A stretch of 32,933 bases of DNA from Synechococcales cyanobacterium bin31.maxbin.ball.101 (GTDB lineage Bacteria; Cyanobacteriota; Cyanobacteriia; Leptolyngbyales; Leptolyngbyaceae): assembly GCA_013298165.1 (NCBI GenBank), contig JAAFJU010000044.1:1-32933 (forward strand). The letters are read 5' to 3'. Under the pieces are notes generated by a model, which was not told the DNA's origin, ran no database searches, and was given only the letters and a program-made list of their open reading frames with translations. Shown in pieces: positions 8,374 through 15,416 of this stretch (position 1 is its first letter; the number at the start of each line of letters is the position of its first letter). Made by a program: the position numbers and the translations under genes.

Positions 8374-8414
8374 GAGGGAGTCTTAGGAGTAACGACTTAA
8401 CCTAAGGCTCCCTC
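8374..8414. terminator. Strong stem-loop between converging genes, candidate bidirectional terminator
   Basis: GAGGGAGTCTTAGG (8374-8387) pairs with CCTAAGGCTCCCTC (8401-8414) over 14 positions, with one G-T type pair and a 13-base loop. It lies between the response regulator (ends 8248) and a minus-strand gene (ends 8555). There is no clean T-run on the plus side. On the minus side a TA-rich, T-containing tract follows after a few bases. The rest of the 306-base gap (8249-8554) shows no gene. Confidence 0.5.
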
Positions 8415-8554
8415 ATGAATGAGATTATCTTAATGTTCAATTTAATTTGTGCTGACGTATTTATCGGGCTATCCCAAAGTGCGCAGTTACGATGGCTCTT
8501 GGAATGAATGGAGTCGTCCACCCCAGACATCCATTGAATCATAAGGATTGACGG

Positions 8555-8947
8555 CTACGTTGGGGACTTGTATTCGATCGAAGCTACGGCGAGTTGAAAC
8601 GCATCTCCTTGCCCTCGCCAGTCCATTTTGAAGATGACGCGGCTCACATCAGCGAAATGTTCTAGTTTCCGCGCGATCATCTCATCCATCATTTCTCGAA
8701 TCCCGTCTTCGGAAATTCCATGTTTGGGTAATCCTTTTAGAAAAAGTGCGATCGCCTCACCGGATTTCGGTGGGGGCAAGAGTGCCGCATTCCAAGCCGC
8801 AGCGGCAACGGTGACGATTTTTTCGCGGTCATAATGAGTTTCGACCGTTTCCAAGTAGGGTTCGATAAATTTCTCTAAGATGGCGGTCATCGGATCACCG
8901 CCCTTTCCTTTTGACCCCTGAACAGGGATACCAAAGCCTTTTGCCAT
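8555..8947 (-). CDS. Small soluble protein of unknown function
   Basis: I do not recognise this 130-residue protein. It starts with a glycine- and lysine-rich tail (MAKGFGIPVQGSKGKGG) and continues as a largely helical, acidic, soluble protein with no signal peptide or membrane segment. The frame is open seven codons further upstream. I chose the ATG at 8947 because AGGAG stands at ideal spacing before it. The gene is flanked by a perfect 13-base inverted repeat (8378-8390 and 8954-8966), the right copy of which includes that ribosome binding site. Neighbours give no functional hint. Confidence 0.7.
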   Translation of the reverse strand: MAKGFGIPVQGSKGKGGDPMTAILEKFIEPYLETVETHYDREKIVTVAAAAWNAALLPPPKSGEAIALFLKGLPKHGISEDGIREMMDEMIARKLEHFADVSRVIFKMDWRGQGDAFQLAVASIEYKSPT

Positions 8948-8953
8948 AGTGAC

Positions 8954-8966
8954 ACTCCTAAGACTC
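8954..8966 (-). promoter_or_regulatory. Ribosome binding site that is complementary to the gene's own 3' flank
   Basis: On the minus strand this reads GAGTCTTAGGAGT, containing AGGAG seven to eight bases before the ATG at 8947. The exact 13-base sequence also occurs on the plus strand at 8378-8390, beyond the gene's stop. A minus-strand message reaching that far could pair its 3' end with its own ribosome binding site. Confidence 0.4.
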
Positions 8967-9214
8967 AAATGATTAATCCGATCGACGACTTCTTCCTGCT
9001 ACCATCATACCATTCTCGCTCTTTTATCGAATTACGATCGTTACGCACTAGGGCTGGGCGATGGTAGCAGACAAACGTCCATACCTTGAATCAAGCCATC
9101 CGCATCGTTTGCGGAATCCTGATTACGTTATCAGAACATATTGAAGCAACTGCAAAAGTTCTATACATTGGGTTGTGTCACCCATAACTAATTTGTTCGC
9201 AGGAGTCATTCCCC

Positions 9215-9573
9215 ATGATCATTGAAGATAATAAAGCACTCGTTCTCCAGTTCTATCAGTCATTTGACGATCGGAAAATGGAAGAGGCGATGAACTTACT
9301 GGCACCGGATTTTACGGCTTATATGGCGGGTGTGCCGAAGCCGTTGGATAGTGGCACCTGGGTGAATTTCAGAGATTGCCCCCGACCGGGAAACGGATTA
9401 CGTTATCGATCATGCATATCGATCGCGTGGAGAATGGCAAGATTGTAGAACATTGGGGACAAGGCGATGCACTGGGCTTGATGCAGCAATTGGGGATTAT
9501 CTTTTTGCCAGGACCAACATTGTTGCCGGGTATTTTGAAGGGTGCTGTGTCAAAAATTTGGAAGAAGACGTGA
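9215..9573 (+). pseudogene. Broken SnoaL-like ester cyclase (internal deletion and frameshift)
   Basis: The first frame (9215 to about 9370) reads like the start of a SnoaL/NTF2-like polyketide-cyclase-type protein: KALVLQFYQSF, then LLAPDFTAYMAGVPKPLD. From about 9377 another frame carries the typical family C-terminus: PPTGKRITLSIMHIDRVENG, then IVEHWGQGDALGLMQQLGI. The middle, about 40-50 residues in family members, is missing, and the two halves are out of frame. A good AGGAG site precedes the first ATG, so the gene was once expressed. No intact product is possible. Confidence 0.75.
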
Positions 9574-9574
9574 G

Positions 9575-9903
9575 CGTTATCGTCAGCATCAACATACGAT
9601 TTTTACGCTGTTTGGATCAGATATTAGCGAGTTCTGAGAATCAAGGTTGTCCTTTCTTAATTGTGGCGAGTGAGTTTCCGGAGATGGGCTATCGGGGACG
9701 TCAGGTGGCGATAGCCCACTAGCCTGCACGATCGGTTGGTGGCGATCGTGCAGGCTAGTGGAATTCAGCAAGCGGAGGAATTGAGTGCTGGATTGATGGT
9801 ATTGATCGATGGGGCGTTTATACAGCGACGGTTATATCAAGCGCATCGGGTAAATTTACAGCAGTTAGCCATGCAGTATATTGCTAGCTACACAGCGACC
9901 TAA
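9575..9903 (+). pseudogene. Remnant of a TetR-family regulator, C-terminal half only
   Basis: One frame reads LDQILASSENQGCPFLIVA, then SEFPEMGYRG and QVAIAH, and stops at 9721. This resembles the ligand-domain stretch (GCPF..ASEFP) of TetR/AcrR regulators. A second frame, from 9760, continues with QQAEELSAGLMVLIDGAF and ends at 9903, like the last helix of the same family. The DNA-binding N-terminus is absent, and the join is filled by a perfect hairpin. Together with the broken ester cyclase just before it, this looks like a decayed cyclase-regulator pair. Confidence 0.6.
9685..9761. repeat. Two adjoining palindromic hairpins inside the tetR remnant
   Basis: The first hairpin has arms TGGGCTATCG (9685-9694) and CGATAGCCCA (9709-9718). 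The second has perfect 19-base arms at 9716-9734 and 9743-9761, with an 8-base loop; the inner ends are CGATCG on both sides. Both loops end in GGTGG just before CGAT, so the two units share a plan. The second hairpin replaces part of the regulator's reading frame, as expected of a small inserted palindromic repeat. Confidence 0.7.
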
Positions 9904-9927
9904 TCGTGGGCATCGACAGGATGCGGC

Positions 9928-10656
9928 TTACCAATTGATTGCACCATTTTCATCAAAGAAGCCACCATTGGGACCATCGTTGGGCAGCGTTGCCAGTTGC
10001 ACAATAATGGTTGCTCCTTCCTGAACAGTCCGTGGCGCAGCGGCTGTACCCATATCCGTTTGAACCCAGCCAGGGCAGGCAGAATTAATTTTAATGTTTG
10101 TGCCTGTGAGTTGCTTGGCGATTTGGACGGTTAATGCGTTGAGTGCCGTTTTGGAAGAATTATATCCGGCAGTATTCACGGGATAATAAGGGGATTCAGG
10201 ATTGGATTGCTCCGTGAGAGAACCCAATGATGAGGAAGTATTGACGATGCGGCCTGCTTCCGATCGACGTAACAATGGCAGGAATTCGCGAATCATCATA
10301 AACGGACCAAATACGTTAGTTTGATAAATTTGCATCATCAAGTCCAACGACATTTGTTCAAAACTAAAAATGCCTTGACCGAATTCGGGATGAATTCCGG
10401 CGTTGTTGACCAGAATATCGAGTTTGCCGTAGCGATCGTTCACCGTTTGCGCCGCTTGTTTAATACTGGCTTCATTACTGACATCCAAGGCGATGAAATC
10501 AGCTTTATAGCCTTCCGCTTGCAGCTTCTGGGCAGCAGCTTGACCATTAGCCGCATCACGAGAACCAATCAGAACGTGAATGCCTTTAGCGGCGAGTTGG
10601 CGGGCGGTTTCGAGACCGATGCCTTTGTTTGCGCCAGTGATGAGTGCGATCGTCAT
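9928..10656 (-). CDS. Short-chain dehydrogenase/reductase (SDR)
   Basis: Classical NAD(P)-dependent SDR oxidoreductase, cytosolic, 242 residues. The Rossmann motif TGANKGIG is at residues 7-14, NNAGIH lies in the middle, and the catalytic serine is followed by the active-site pair in YNSSK. The close of the fold (CPGWVQTDMG) is intact, ending in ENGAINW. The frame extends 26 codons upstream, but the ATG at 10656 has GGAGA in front and begins directly with the Rossmann strand. It is divergent from a LysR regulator 102 bases away, which probably controls it. The substrate is unknown; close relatives are annotated as carbonyl reductase-like. Confidence 0.9.
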   Translation of the reverse strand: MTIALITGANKGIGLETARQLAAKGIHVLIGSRDAANGQAAAQKLQAEGYKADFIALDVSNEASIKQAAQTVNDRYGKLDILVNNAGIHPEFGQGIFSFEQMSLDLMMQIYQTNVFGPFMMIREFLPLLRRSEAGRIVNTSSSLGSLTEQSNPESPYYPVNTAGYNSSKTALNALTVQIAKQLTGTNIKINSACPGWVQTDMGTAAAPRTVQEGATIIVQLATLPNDGPNGGFFDENGAINW

Positions 10657-10728
10657 AACCAATCTCCAATGTGAATTGCTCGATGAATCTAAGATAGTCT
10701 GTGTGCTAAGTGAGAAAAAGGGGCTAAA

Positions 10729-10747
10729 CTGCAAATCAGTTATGCAG
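10729..10747. promoter_or_regulatory. Dyad CTGCA-N9-TGCAG before a LysR gene, candidate operator
   Basis: Perfect 5-base arms separated by nine bases, 11 bases before the ATG of the LysR gene at 10759 and within the divergent interval shared with the SDR gene. LysR regulators commonly autoregulate from such sites. The match is short, so it is only suggestive. Confidence 0.35.
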
Positions 10748-10758
10748 AAAACGCAAAG

Positions 10759-11676
10759 ATGGATAAGCTCAAGAGTTTGATGATATTTCTGCGATCGGCT
10801 CAGCTTCAGAGCTTTTCTGAGGCAGCACGGCAGTTGAGTATGTCACCTTCGGCGGTGAGTCGGGCGGTGGCGCGGCTGGAGGATGATCTGGGGATTCGGC
10901 TGTTGCAGCGGACGACGCGGAGTTTGACGCTGACGGAAGATGGGACGAAGTTTTATCAGCGCTGTCAGCAGATTGTCGATGAACTCGAAGCAGTGGAGCT
11001 GGAGGTAAAGCAATCGCAATCGAAACCGAAAGGGACATTGCGACTAAATTTCTCCATAGCATTGGGGAAAATGTACATTGCACCTCGATTAGCTGAATTG
11101 GCTCAGCAATATCCTGATTTGGTGTTTAGCGTTTCCTTTAGCGATCGGCTCAGCGACATCATTGAGGAAGGCATTGATGCAACGGTGCGGGTGGGGACGG
11201 GGAGTGATAGTCGGTTGGCAATGCAAGTGCTGGGAAAGACCTATCCGATTACCTGTGCCGCTCCGAGTTATTTAGCGCAGGCGGGAATCCCGCAAACACC
11301 AGAAGCGATCGCGGATCATCGCTGTGTGAATTTCATTTTGCCGCAGTCGGGGCGGGAGATTAGCTGGAAGTTTGAACGGGATGGGGTGGGGATGCTGTTG
11401 CCGATCGTCAGTTATTTGCAGTTTGATTATGCGGAGGCGTTATTGATGGCGGCGATCGGCGGGGCGGGAATTATTCAAGCGCCGAAATTCATTGTGGCGG
11501 AGGCGATTGCTCAGGGGAAGCTGCAACCGATTTTGACGGATTATGCAACAAAGGAAACAACGCCGATCGCGATCGTTTATCCGCAAAAGAAGTATTTGTC
11601 CGCGAAGGTGCGGGTGTTTATTGAATTTATGGCAGGGTTGATGAGGGATTTGCAACGGGAGGGAATTGTGGATTGA
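10759..11676 (+). CDS. LysR-family transcriptional regulator
   Basis: Full-length LTTR of 305 residues. The winged helix-turn-helix is at residues 1-60 (SFSEAARQLSMSPSAVSRAVARLE, shown here only in part as SFSEAARQLSMSPSAV). The linker helix follows, and then the periplasmic-binding-like effector domain (LRLNFSIALGKMYI onward). The sequence is of the AaeR/PecT-like type (motifs LLQRTTRSLTLTEDG and VRVGTGSDSRL). It is divergent from the SDR gene, the usual arrangement for a LysR regulator and its target. The ATG at 10759 begins the canonical N-terminus MDKLKSL; the ribosome binding site is weak (AAAG). Confidence 0.92.
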   Translation: MDKLKSLMIFLRSAQLQSFSEAARQLSMSPSAVSRAVARLEDDLGIRLLQRTTRSLTLTEDGTKFYQRCQQIVDELEAVELEVKQSQSKPKGTLRLNFSIALGKMYIAPRLAELAQQYPDLVFSVSFSDRLSDIIEEGIDATVRVGTGSDSRLAMQVLGKTYPITCAAPSYLAQAGIPQTPEAIADHRCVNFILPQSGREISWKFERDGVGMLLPIVSYLQFDYAEALLMAAIGGAGIIQAPKFIVAEAIAQGKLQPILTDYATKETTPIAIVYPQKKYLSAKVRVFIEFMAGLMRDLQREGIVD

Positions 11677-11746
11677 GCGATCGCATTGCATAACCTGATC
11701 CTGTCCTGAATTATGCTAACTGGGTTTGAAATTAGTGAGCGATCGA

Positions 11747-12778
11747 ATGATGCCTATTCCGTTGAATGATTCCAAACGATCGGGCTTAAGTCGCCGTCAA
11801 TTTATGGTTGGTGGGTTGAGTAGTCTGAGTGCTGGCGGCATGATCTTGGGTGGCTGTGGGCGATCGACGACGCAAGCGCACCTTCCGTCTGTGGCAACGC
11901 CTCTCAGTCCTGTAGCGTTTGATTCAATGGCATCCTTTGAGTTTGAAACTGTAACCACGGGTGAGCGGGGTCAAATTGTCCGTAAAACGTCAAAGAAAGC
12001 CCGTTATTTTACCGAACTGCTGGAGCCATCGAAATTTCTTGGCATTTTTGAACAACCGAAGGTTCCTCTGGAAATGATCGAAATCCCGGCAGGCGAATTC
12101 CTTATGGGATCGCCCAATAATGAACCCAAGCGCGATCGTTCAGAAGGTCCCCAACATCGGGTTAAAGTGCCGCGTTTTTTTATGGGGCGATTTGAAGTGA
12201 CGGAAGCGCAATGGCTGAGTCTGATGGATCATGACGTTCTATTTCCTAAAGGTCCAAACTTCCCGGTCGGCAGTATTACCTGGGGTCGCGCACAGGAATT
12301 TTGTCGTAAGTTGAGTCAACAAACGGGGCGGAATTATCGGTTGCCCAGTGAAGCGGAGTGGGAATATGCTTGCCGTGCGGGGACGACGACTGCATTTTAT
12401 GATGGACCCACGGCAAATCGATCGATCGCAAGCCATGCTAAATTTGCAGAAAAAGCGAACAAACTCGATCGCTACACGGCACCTGTCGGTTGTTTCCGAG
12501 CGAATGCGTTTGGGTTACATGATCTCCATGGGAATGCTTGGGAATGGGAATGGTGTGCGGACGATTGGCATGATGACTATAAGGGCGCACCAACGGATGG
12601 CAGTGCTTGGGTGAATCCAGTTGCAGCCGAGGTTCCCTTACATGTGGTGCGGGGTGGTACGGATACCATTGTTGAGACGGAGACTTGGGTGCCCTCTTGG
12701 GAGGTGCGATCGGCAGCCCGAACAAAGAGACAACTCAGTGTTGGGAGTGCCTGTTTTCGGGTTGTTTGTTCAGCTTAG
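11747..12778 (+). CDS. Tat-exported lipoprotein with formylglycine-generating-enzyme (SUMF1) domain
   Basis: The N-terminus carries a twin-arginine motif (LSRRQFMVGG) followed by a hydrophobic stretch and lipobox LGGC. The protein is probably folded in the cytoplasm and anchored as a lipoprotein. From about residue 110 it has the FGE-sulfatase domain: IEIPAGEFLMGS, FEVTEAQW, RLPSEAEWEYACRAG, GLHDLHGNAWEW and VVRGG. Members of this fold make formylglycine in sulfatases or bind sugars, and many bacterial copies are not true FGEs. Odd points are a tandem WE giving NAWEWEWC, and about ten extra residues after VVRGG where family members have SW. No sulfatase gene is nearby. The frame opens with TTG at 11726; I chose the ATG at 11747. 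The 3' end overlaps the convergent cupin gene by 9 bases. Confidence 0.83.
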   Translation: MMPIPLNDSKRSGLSRRQFMVGGLSSLSAGGMILGGCGRSTTQAHLPSVATPLSPVAFDSMASFEFETVTTGERGQIVRKTSKKARYFTELLEPSKFLGIFEQPKVPLEMIEIPAGEFLMGSPNNEPKRDRSEGPQHRVKVPRFFMGRFEVTEAQWLSLMDHDVLFPKGPNFPVGSITWGRAQEFCRKLSQQTGRNYRLPSEAEWEYACRAGTTTAFYDGPTANRSIASHAKFAEKANKLDRYTAPVGCFRANAFGLHDLHGNAWEWEWCADDWHDDYKGAPTDGSAWVNPVAAEVPLHVVRGGTDTIVETETWVPSWEVRSAARTKRQLSVGSACFRVVCSA

Positions 12779-13102
12779 GCATTGAGGTTGCTTTTCAGGG
12801 TAGAAGATAAATAATGTGCAGCCGATCGTTGATTGGGGAATGTGGCTGGAGCCGATCGGATGATGGATAAAGGTTCCAGCCGGATAATCGCGAATGCCAT
12901 CATTGAACACGCCACGCATCACCAACACTTCCTCAGAATTATCATGATGGGCATCAACACCGTCCCATTGAGCACCCGGTTCAATGGTCACGATAACCGC
13001 CTGCGCGCCATGTTCACCTTGCCATAGCTGCCGCGCACTAATTCCATGGGAAATGCTCTGAACCGGGCGATCGTGCCCGTCTGACCAAACGATATCACTC
13101 AT
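12770..13102 (-). CDS. Small cupin-domain protein (ChrR-like)
   Basis: Single-domain cupin of about 110 residues. The metal-binding first motif is visible as DAHHDNSEEVLVMRG (two His and one Glu) and the second as HHPIGSSHIP. Such proteins bind Fe, Mn or Zn and act as small dioxygenases, isomerases or anti-sigma-like sensors; nothing decides between these. The ATG at 13102 is preceded by AAAAAGGAG; a GTG at 13129 would include that site in the protein. It is divergent from a LysR gene 98 bases away, the likely regulator. Confidence 0.8.
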   Translation of the reverse strand: MSDIVWSDGHDRPVQSISHGISARQLWQGEHGAQAVIVTIEPGAQWDGVDAHHDNSEEVLVMRGVFNDGIRDYPAGTFIHHPIGSSHIPQSTIGCTLFIFYPEKQPQCLS

Positions 13103-13170
13103 GACACTCGGCTCCTTTTTGTTCGTCACTGAAGCCTAACCTGCTAAAATCTATTTGTCAAAATGAACTT

Positions 13171-13189
13171 ACTGAACTATAAATTCAGT
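13171..13189. promoter_or_regulatory. Dyad ACTGAA-N7-TTCAGT, candidate LysR operator
   Basis: Perfect 6-base arms with a 7-base A/T-rich spacer, ending 11 bases before the LysR ATG at 13201 and inside the interval shared with the cupin gene. It resembles the short interrupted palindromes that LysR proteins bind when they repress their own gene. Confidence 0.4.
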
Positions 13190-13200
13190 TCTACTGATAT

Positions 13201-14088
13201 ATGGAATTTCGTCATTTGCAAACGTTTCAATCGATCGCCCAAGAAGGAAGCTTTTTGAAAGCGGCGGAGAAACTTCAATATGCACAATCCACAATTACGT
13301 TACATATTCAACAACTCGAAGCGGAACTAGGCGTAAAACTGTTTTCTCGTCGCGGTAAACGAACAGAACTCACCGTTGCGGGGAGAACCTTGATTGAACA
13401 GACCGATCAGCTTTTATATCGTGCCGCCAACTTGCAGCAAACCATGACGGATCTCGTTGCGGGCGAAGCAGGACATTTACGAATTGCATCGATCGAACCT
13501 GTTGCCAGTATCAATTTACCTGTGATTTTGGCACAGTTTTGCCAGGAGCATTCCAAGGTTCGGTTAACGCTCGAAGTGGGCGTGACGCAGGTCATTAGTC
13601 AGCGCGTTGCGGCTGGATTGCTGGATATGGCGCTTTGCTCACCGCCTAGTGCAAATCTCGGTTTAACGTTTGAATTGCTATTTTACGATTCGATCGCACT
13701 GCTGCTACCAGACACCCATCCTCTTGCCAAATTCGATGAGATTTCGGTATCTTCATTGAGTCAAGAGCGGCTGATTTTAACTGAGGAACATTGTCCCTAT
13801 CGCGATATCTTTGAGAAGGCATTACTGGCTGAGGGTATCAATCCGTTCTCTGGCATTGAAGTAATGAGCCTGGAAGCACTCAAGCAAATGGTACGCCATG
13901 GGTTAGGCATTGGGATTATTCCAGCAGCAGCGATCGCACCTCCGCCACCTAATACGATCGCTCGTAGCATTTCAGGGATAGATCTGAAATTACCCGTTGG
14001 CATTGCATTTCAGGCAGAAACCTGTTTCCCCGGTTCAGCCCTGTACAAATTAGTTTCATCGTTGAGAACTTGTTTAAAGAAACTATGA
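13201..14088 (+). CDS. LysR-family transcriptional regulator
   Basis: LTTR of 295 residues with the DNA-binding domain at 1-60 (FLKAAEKLQYAQSTITLHIQ). A linker follows, and then an effector domain from about residue 90 (GHLRIASIEPVASINLP) with the RD-I/RD-II folds apparently complete. It is of the CynR/CysB-like branch rather than the type of the other LysR gene at 10759, so the two are not recent duplicates. It is divergent from the cupin gene and probably controls it and itself. Its stop overlaps the convergent SRPBCC remnant by six bases. Confidence 0.92.
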   Translation: MEFRHLQTFQSIAQEGSFLKAAEKLQYAQSTITLHIQQLEAELGVKLFSRRGKRTELTVAGRTLIEQTDQLLYRAANLQQTMTDLVAGEAGHLRIASIEPVASINLPVILAQFCQEHSKVRLTLEVGVTQVISQRVAAGLLDMALCSPPSANLGLTFELLFYDSIALLLPDTHPLAKFDEISVSSLSQERLILTEEHCPYRDIFEKALLAEGINPFSGIEVMSLEALKQMVRHGLGIGIIPAAAIAPPPPNTIARSISGIDLKLPVGIAFQAETCFPGSALYKLVSSLRTCLKKL

Positions 14089-14394
14089 TTCAGCAATCTG
14101 TTTTACGTTCTCCATGATGCTTGGCAGGACTGCTTTAAATTGCCGTCCTAGCAATAGACCAAACAACCATCCCAGCAATCCATTAAACGACACTTCATGG
14201 GTGAAATAGGTGCCATCGGGCTGCACTTGAAGATAGCGATGGATATTCAAGCGACTCAATGGCAAGCTCACCGTAAAGGTATAGCTTTCTTTGGGATTCA
14301 GTTGTGAAATTTTAAAGGTGGCAACCTGTCCTTTTTTCGGGGTGAGCTTGCCGATCGCACCAATATCAAGATGGGACGTATGGCTAACTATCAT
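14083..14394 (-). pseudogene. SRPBCC (polyketide cyclase-like) gene missing its 5' part
   Basis: The protein from about 14360 down to the stop reads as the last two thirds of an SRPBCC/START-like protein: GKLTPKKGQVATFKISQL, SYTFTVSLPL, then a long C-terminal helix GRQFKAVLPSIMENVKQ. The family's first 40 or so residues (strand and helices of the helix-grip fold) are absent. Upstream, the frame runs antisense through the first codons of the TetR gene, where no such sequence is found. The gene therefore looks cut at the junction. An ATG at 14394 could still start a 103-residue fragment. Confidence 0.65.
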
Positions 14395-15000
14395 CACGGC
14401 GACTTGCGGAACACGCTGATTACGATCGCGATCGAGCTTTTGGCGGACGAAGGCGTTCATGGGCTGAGTCTGCGCAAGATTGCCCAGCGTGCCGGGGTGA
14501 GTCACAATGCACCCTACATGCACTTTGCAGATAAAGAGGCGGTGCTAGCGGCGATCGCGGAGCACGGGTTTCAGCAATTGGCGACGCAGGTTAAAGGAGC
14601 GATCGCGCAAGCGGAGGACAGCACCCGTCAACAGTTGATTGTGGCGAGTCGGACCTATGTGGATTTTGCAATTCATCATCCTCATCATGTCCAGGTGATG
14701 TTTCGTCCGATGGATGTGACACAGTATCCGACGCTAGCTGAAGCGTCCCAGGCGTCGCTCAATCAGCTTTTTGAGATTGTTCGATCGGGGCAGGTGAAGG
14801 GTGAGTTGGCTGCTGGTGACACACACTGTATGACGAAAGCCGTATGGGCAATGATGCATGGTGTGGCAATGATTTCGATCGCCTATGGTGCGGAAGCTGG
14901 CTCAACGGGGAAGACGGCGATCGAGGATCAGGTGTCGGTTTTTGTTAGCTTTTTATTAGATGGATTAGCAATGGGCGATCGGATTGTGGATTCAGATTAA
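14380..15000 (+). CDS. TetR/AcrR-family transcriptional regulator with WHG-type C-terminus
   Basis: TetR repressor of 206 residues. The helix-turn-helix is at about residues 9-55 (LSLRKIAQRAGVSHNAPY, then MHFADKEAVLAAI). The ligand domain contains the WHG-like region AVWAMMHGVAMI near residue 155. The common start MANYHHG points to the ATG at 14380; 14371 is the alternative. Its 5' end lies head to head over the truncated SRPBCC gene, its possible former target. Nine bases after its stop comes a stray copy of the Rieske gene's tail. Confidence 0.88.
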   Translation: MANYHHGDLRNTLITIAIELLADEGVHGLSLRKIAQRAGVSHNAPYMHFADKEAVLAAIAEHGFQQLATQVKGAIAQAEDSTRQQLIVASRTYVDFAIHHPHHVQVMFRPMDVTQYPTLAEASQASLNQLFEIVRSGQVKGELAAGDTHCMTKAVWAMMHGVAMISIAYGAEAGSTGKTAIEDQVSVFVSFLLDGLAMGDRIVDSD

Positions 15001-15007
15001 TCTGACG

Positions 15008-15092
15008 ATCTAGAGTCGCGATAAATTCGGTTCAGCCACCGCCGGGAAACTCGCAAAATTGCGGCGAACCCAGTCGAGTCCGACTTCATTAT
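15008..15092. repeat. Second copy of the Rieske gene 3' end (85 bp)
   Basis: Positions 15008-15092 match 15415-15499, at the end of the Rieske gene, with three mismatches in 85. On the minus strand the copy keeps the frame: it reads EVGLDWVRRNF, then PAVAEPNLSRL and the TAG stop, with one amino-acid change (Lys to Asn). The two direct copies bracket a 322-bp segment holding a small membrane-protein gene. Confidence 0.85.
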
Positions 15093-15105
15093 ATTGACGG
15101 CGGTA

Positions 15106-15312
15106 TTAGGGTTTACGGGAACGTGAGTTGTACCCTAAGGCGATTCCCATGACTGAACAGGAAATGCCCACGATCGCACCAACGATACCCAGCGACGGAC
15201 CCACCCTCGCCGGATCAGCCTGCGACATTGCCCCTGTGATTCCAAAGTAGGCTCCAGCCGCAAGTCCGAAAATCCCACAAGCTAAGCCAGCCAAAGATAA
15301 CCATGATTTCAT
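15106..15312 (-). CDS. Small two-helix membrane protein of unknown function
   Basis: A 68-residue protein with two hydrophobic, glycine- and alanine-rich helices (about residues 6-28 and 44-62), separated by a short polar loop (SQADPARVG). It has a basic tail (NSRSRKP), so the C-terminus is probably cytoplasmic. The ATG at 15312 has GGAGG at good spacing. The gene lies between two direct copies of the Rieske tail and so was probably brought here, or trapped, by the rearrangement that made them. The function is not recognised. Confidence 0.65.
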   Translation of the reverse strand: MKSWLSLAGLACGIFGLAAGAYFGITGAMSQADPARVGPSLGIVGAIVGISCSVMGIALGYNSRSRKP

Positions 15313-15416
15313 ACCAGCCTCCATTAGCGTCTATTGTGAGTATATTGATTATCCGGTTAGACAACAACCTACAATCTCCGGTTTTATCAGGTTTGAAATC
15401 ATCACACCGATCGTAT

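Noticed and set aside
9453-9722. Possible 89-residue gene in a second frame
   Set aside because: Its first half overlaps the cyclase remnant out of frame, and its second half is the TetR remnant; it is a chance join.
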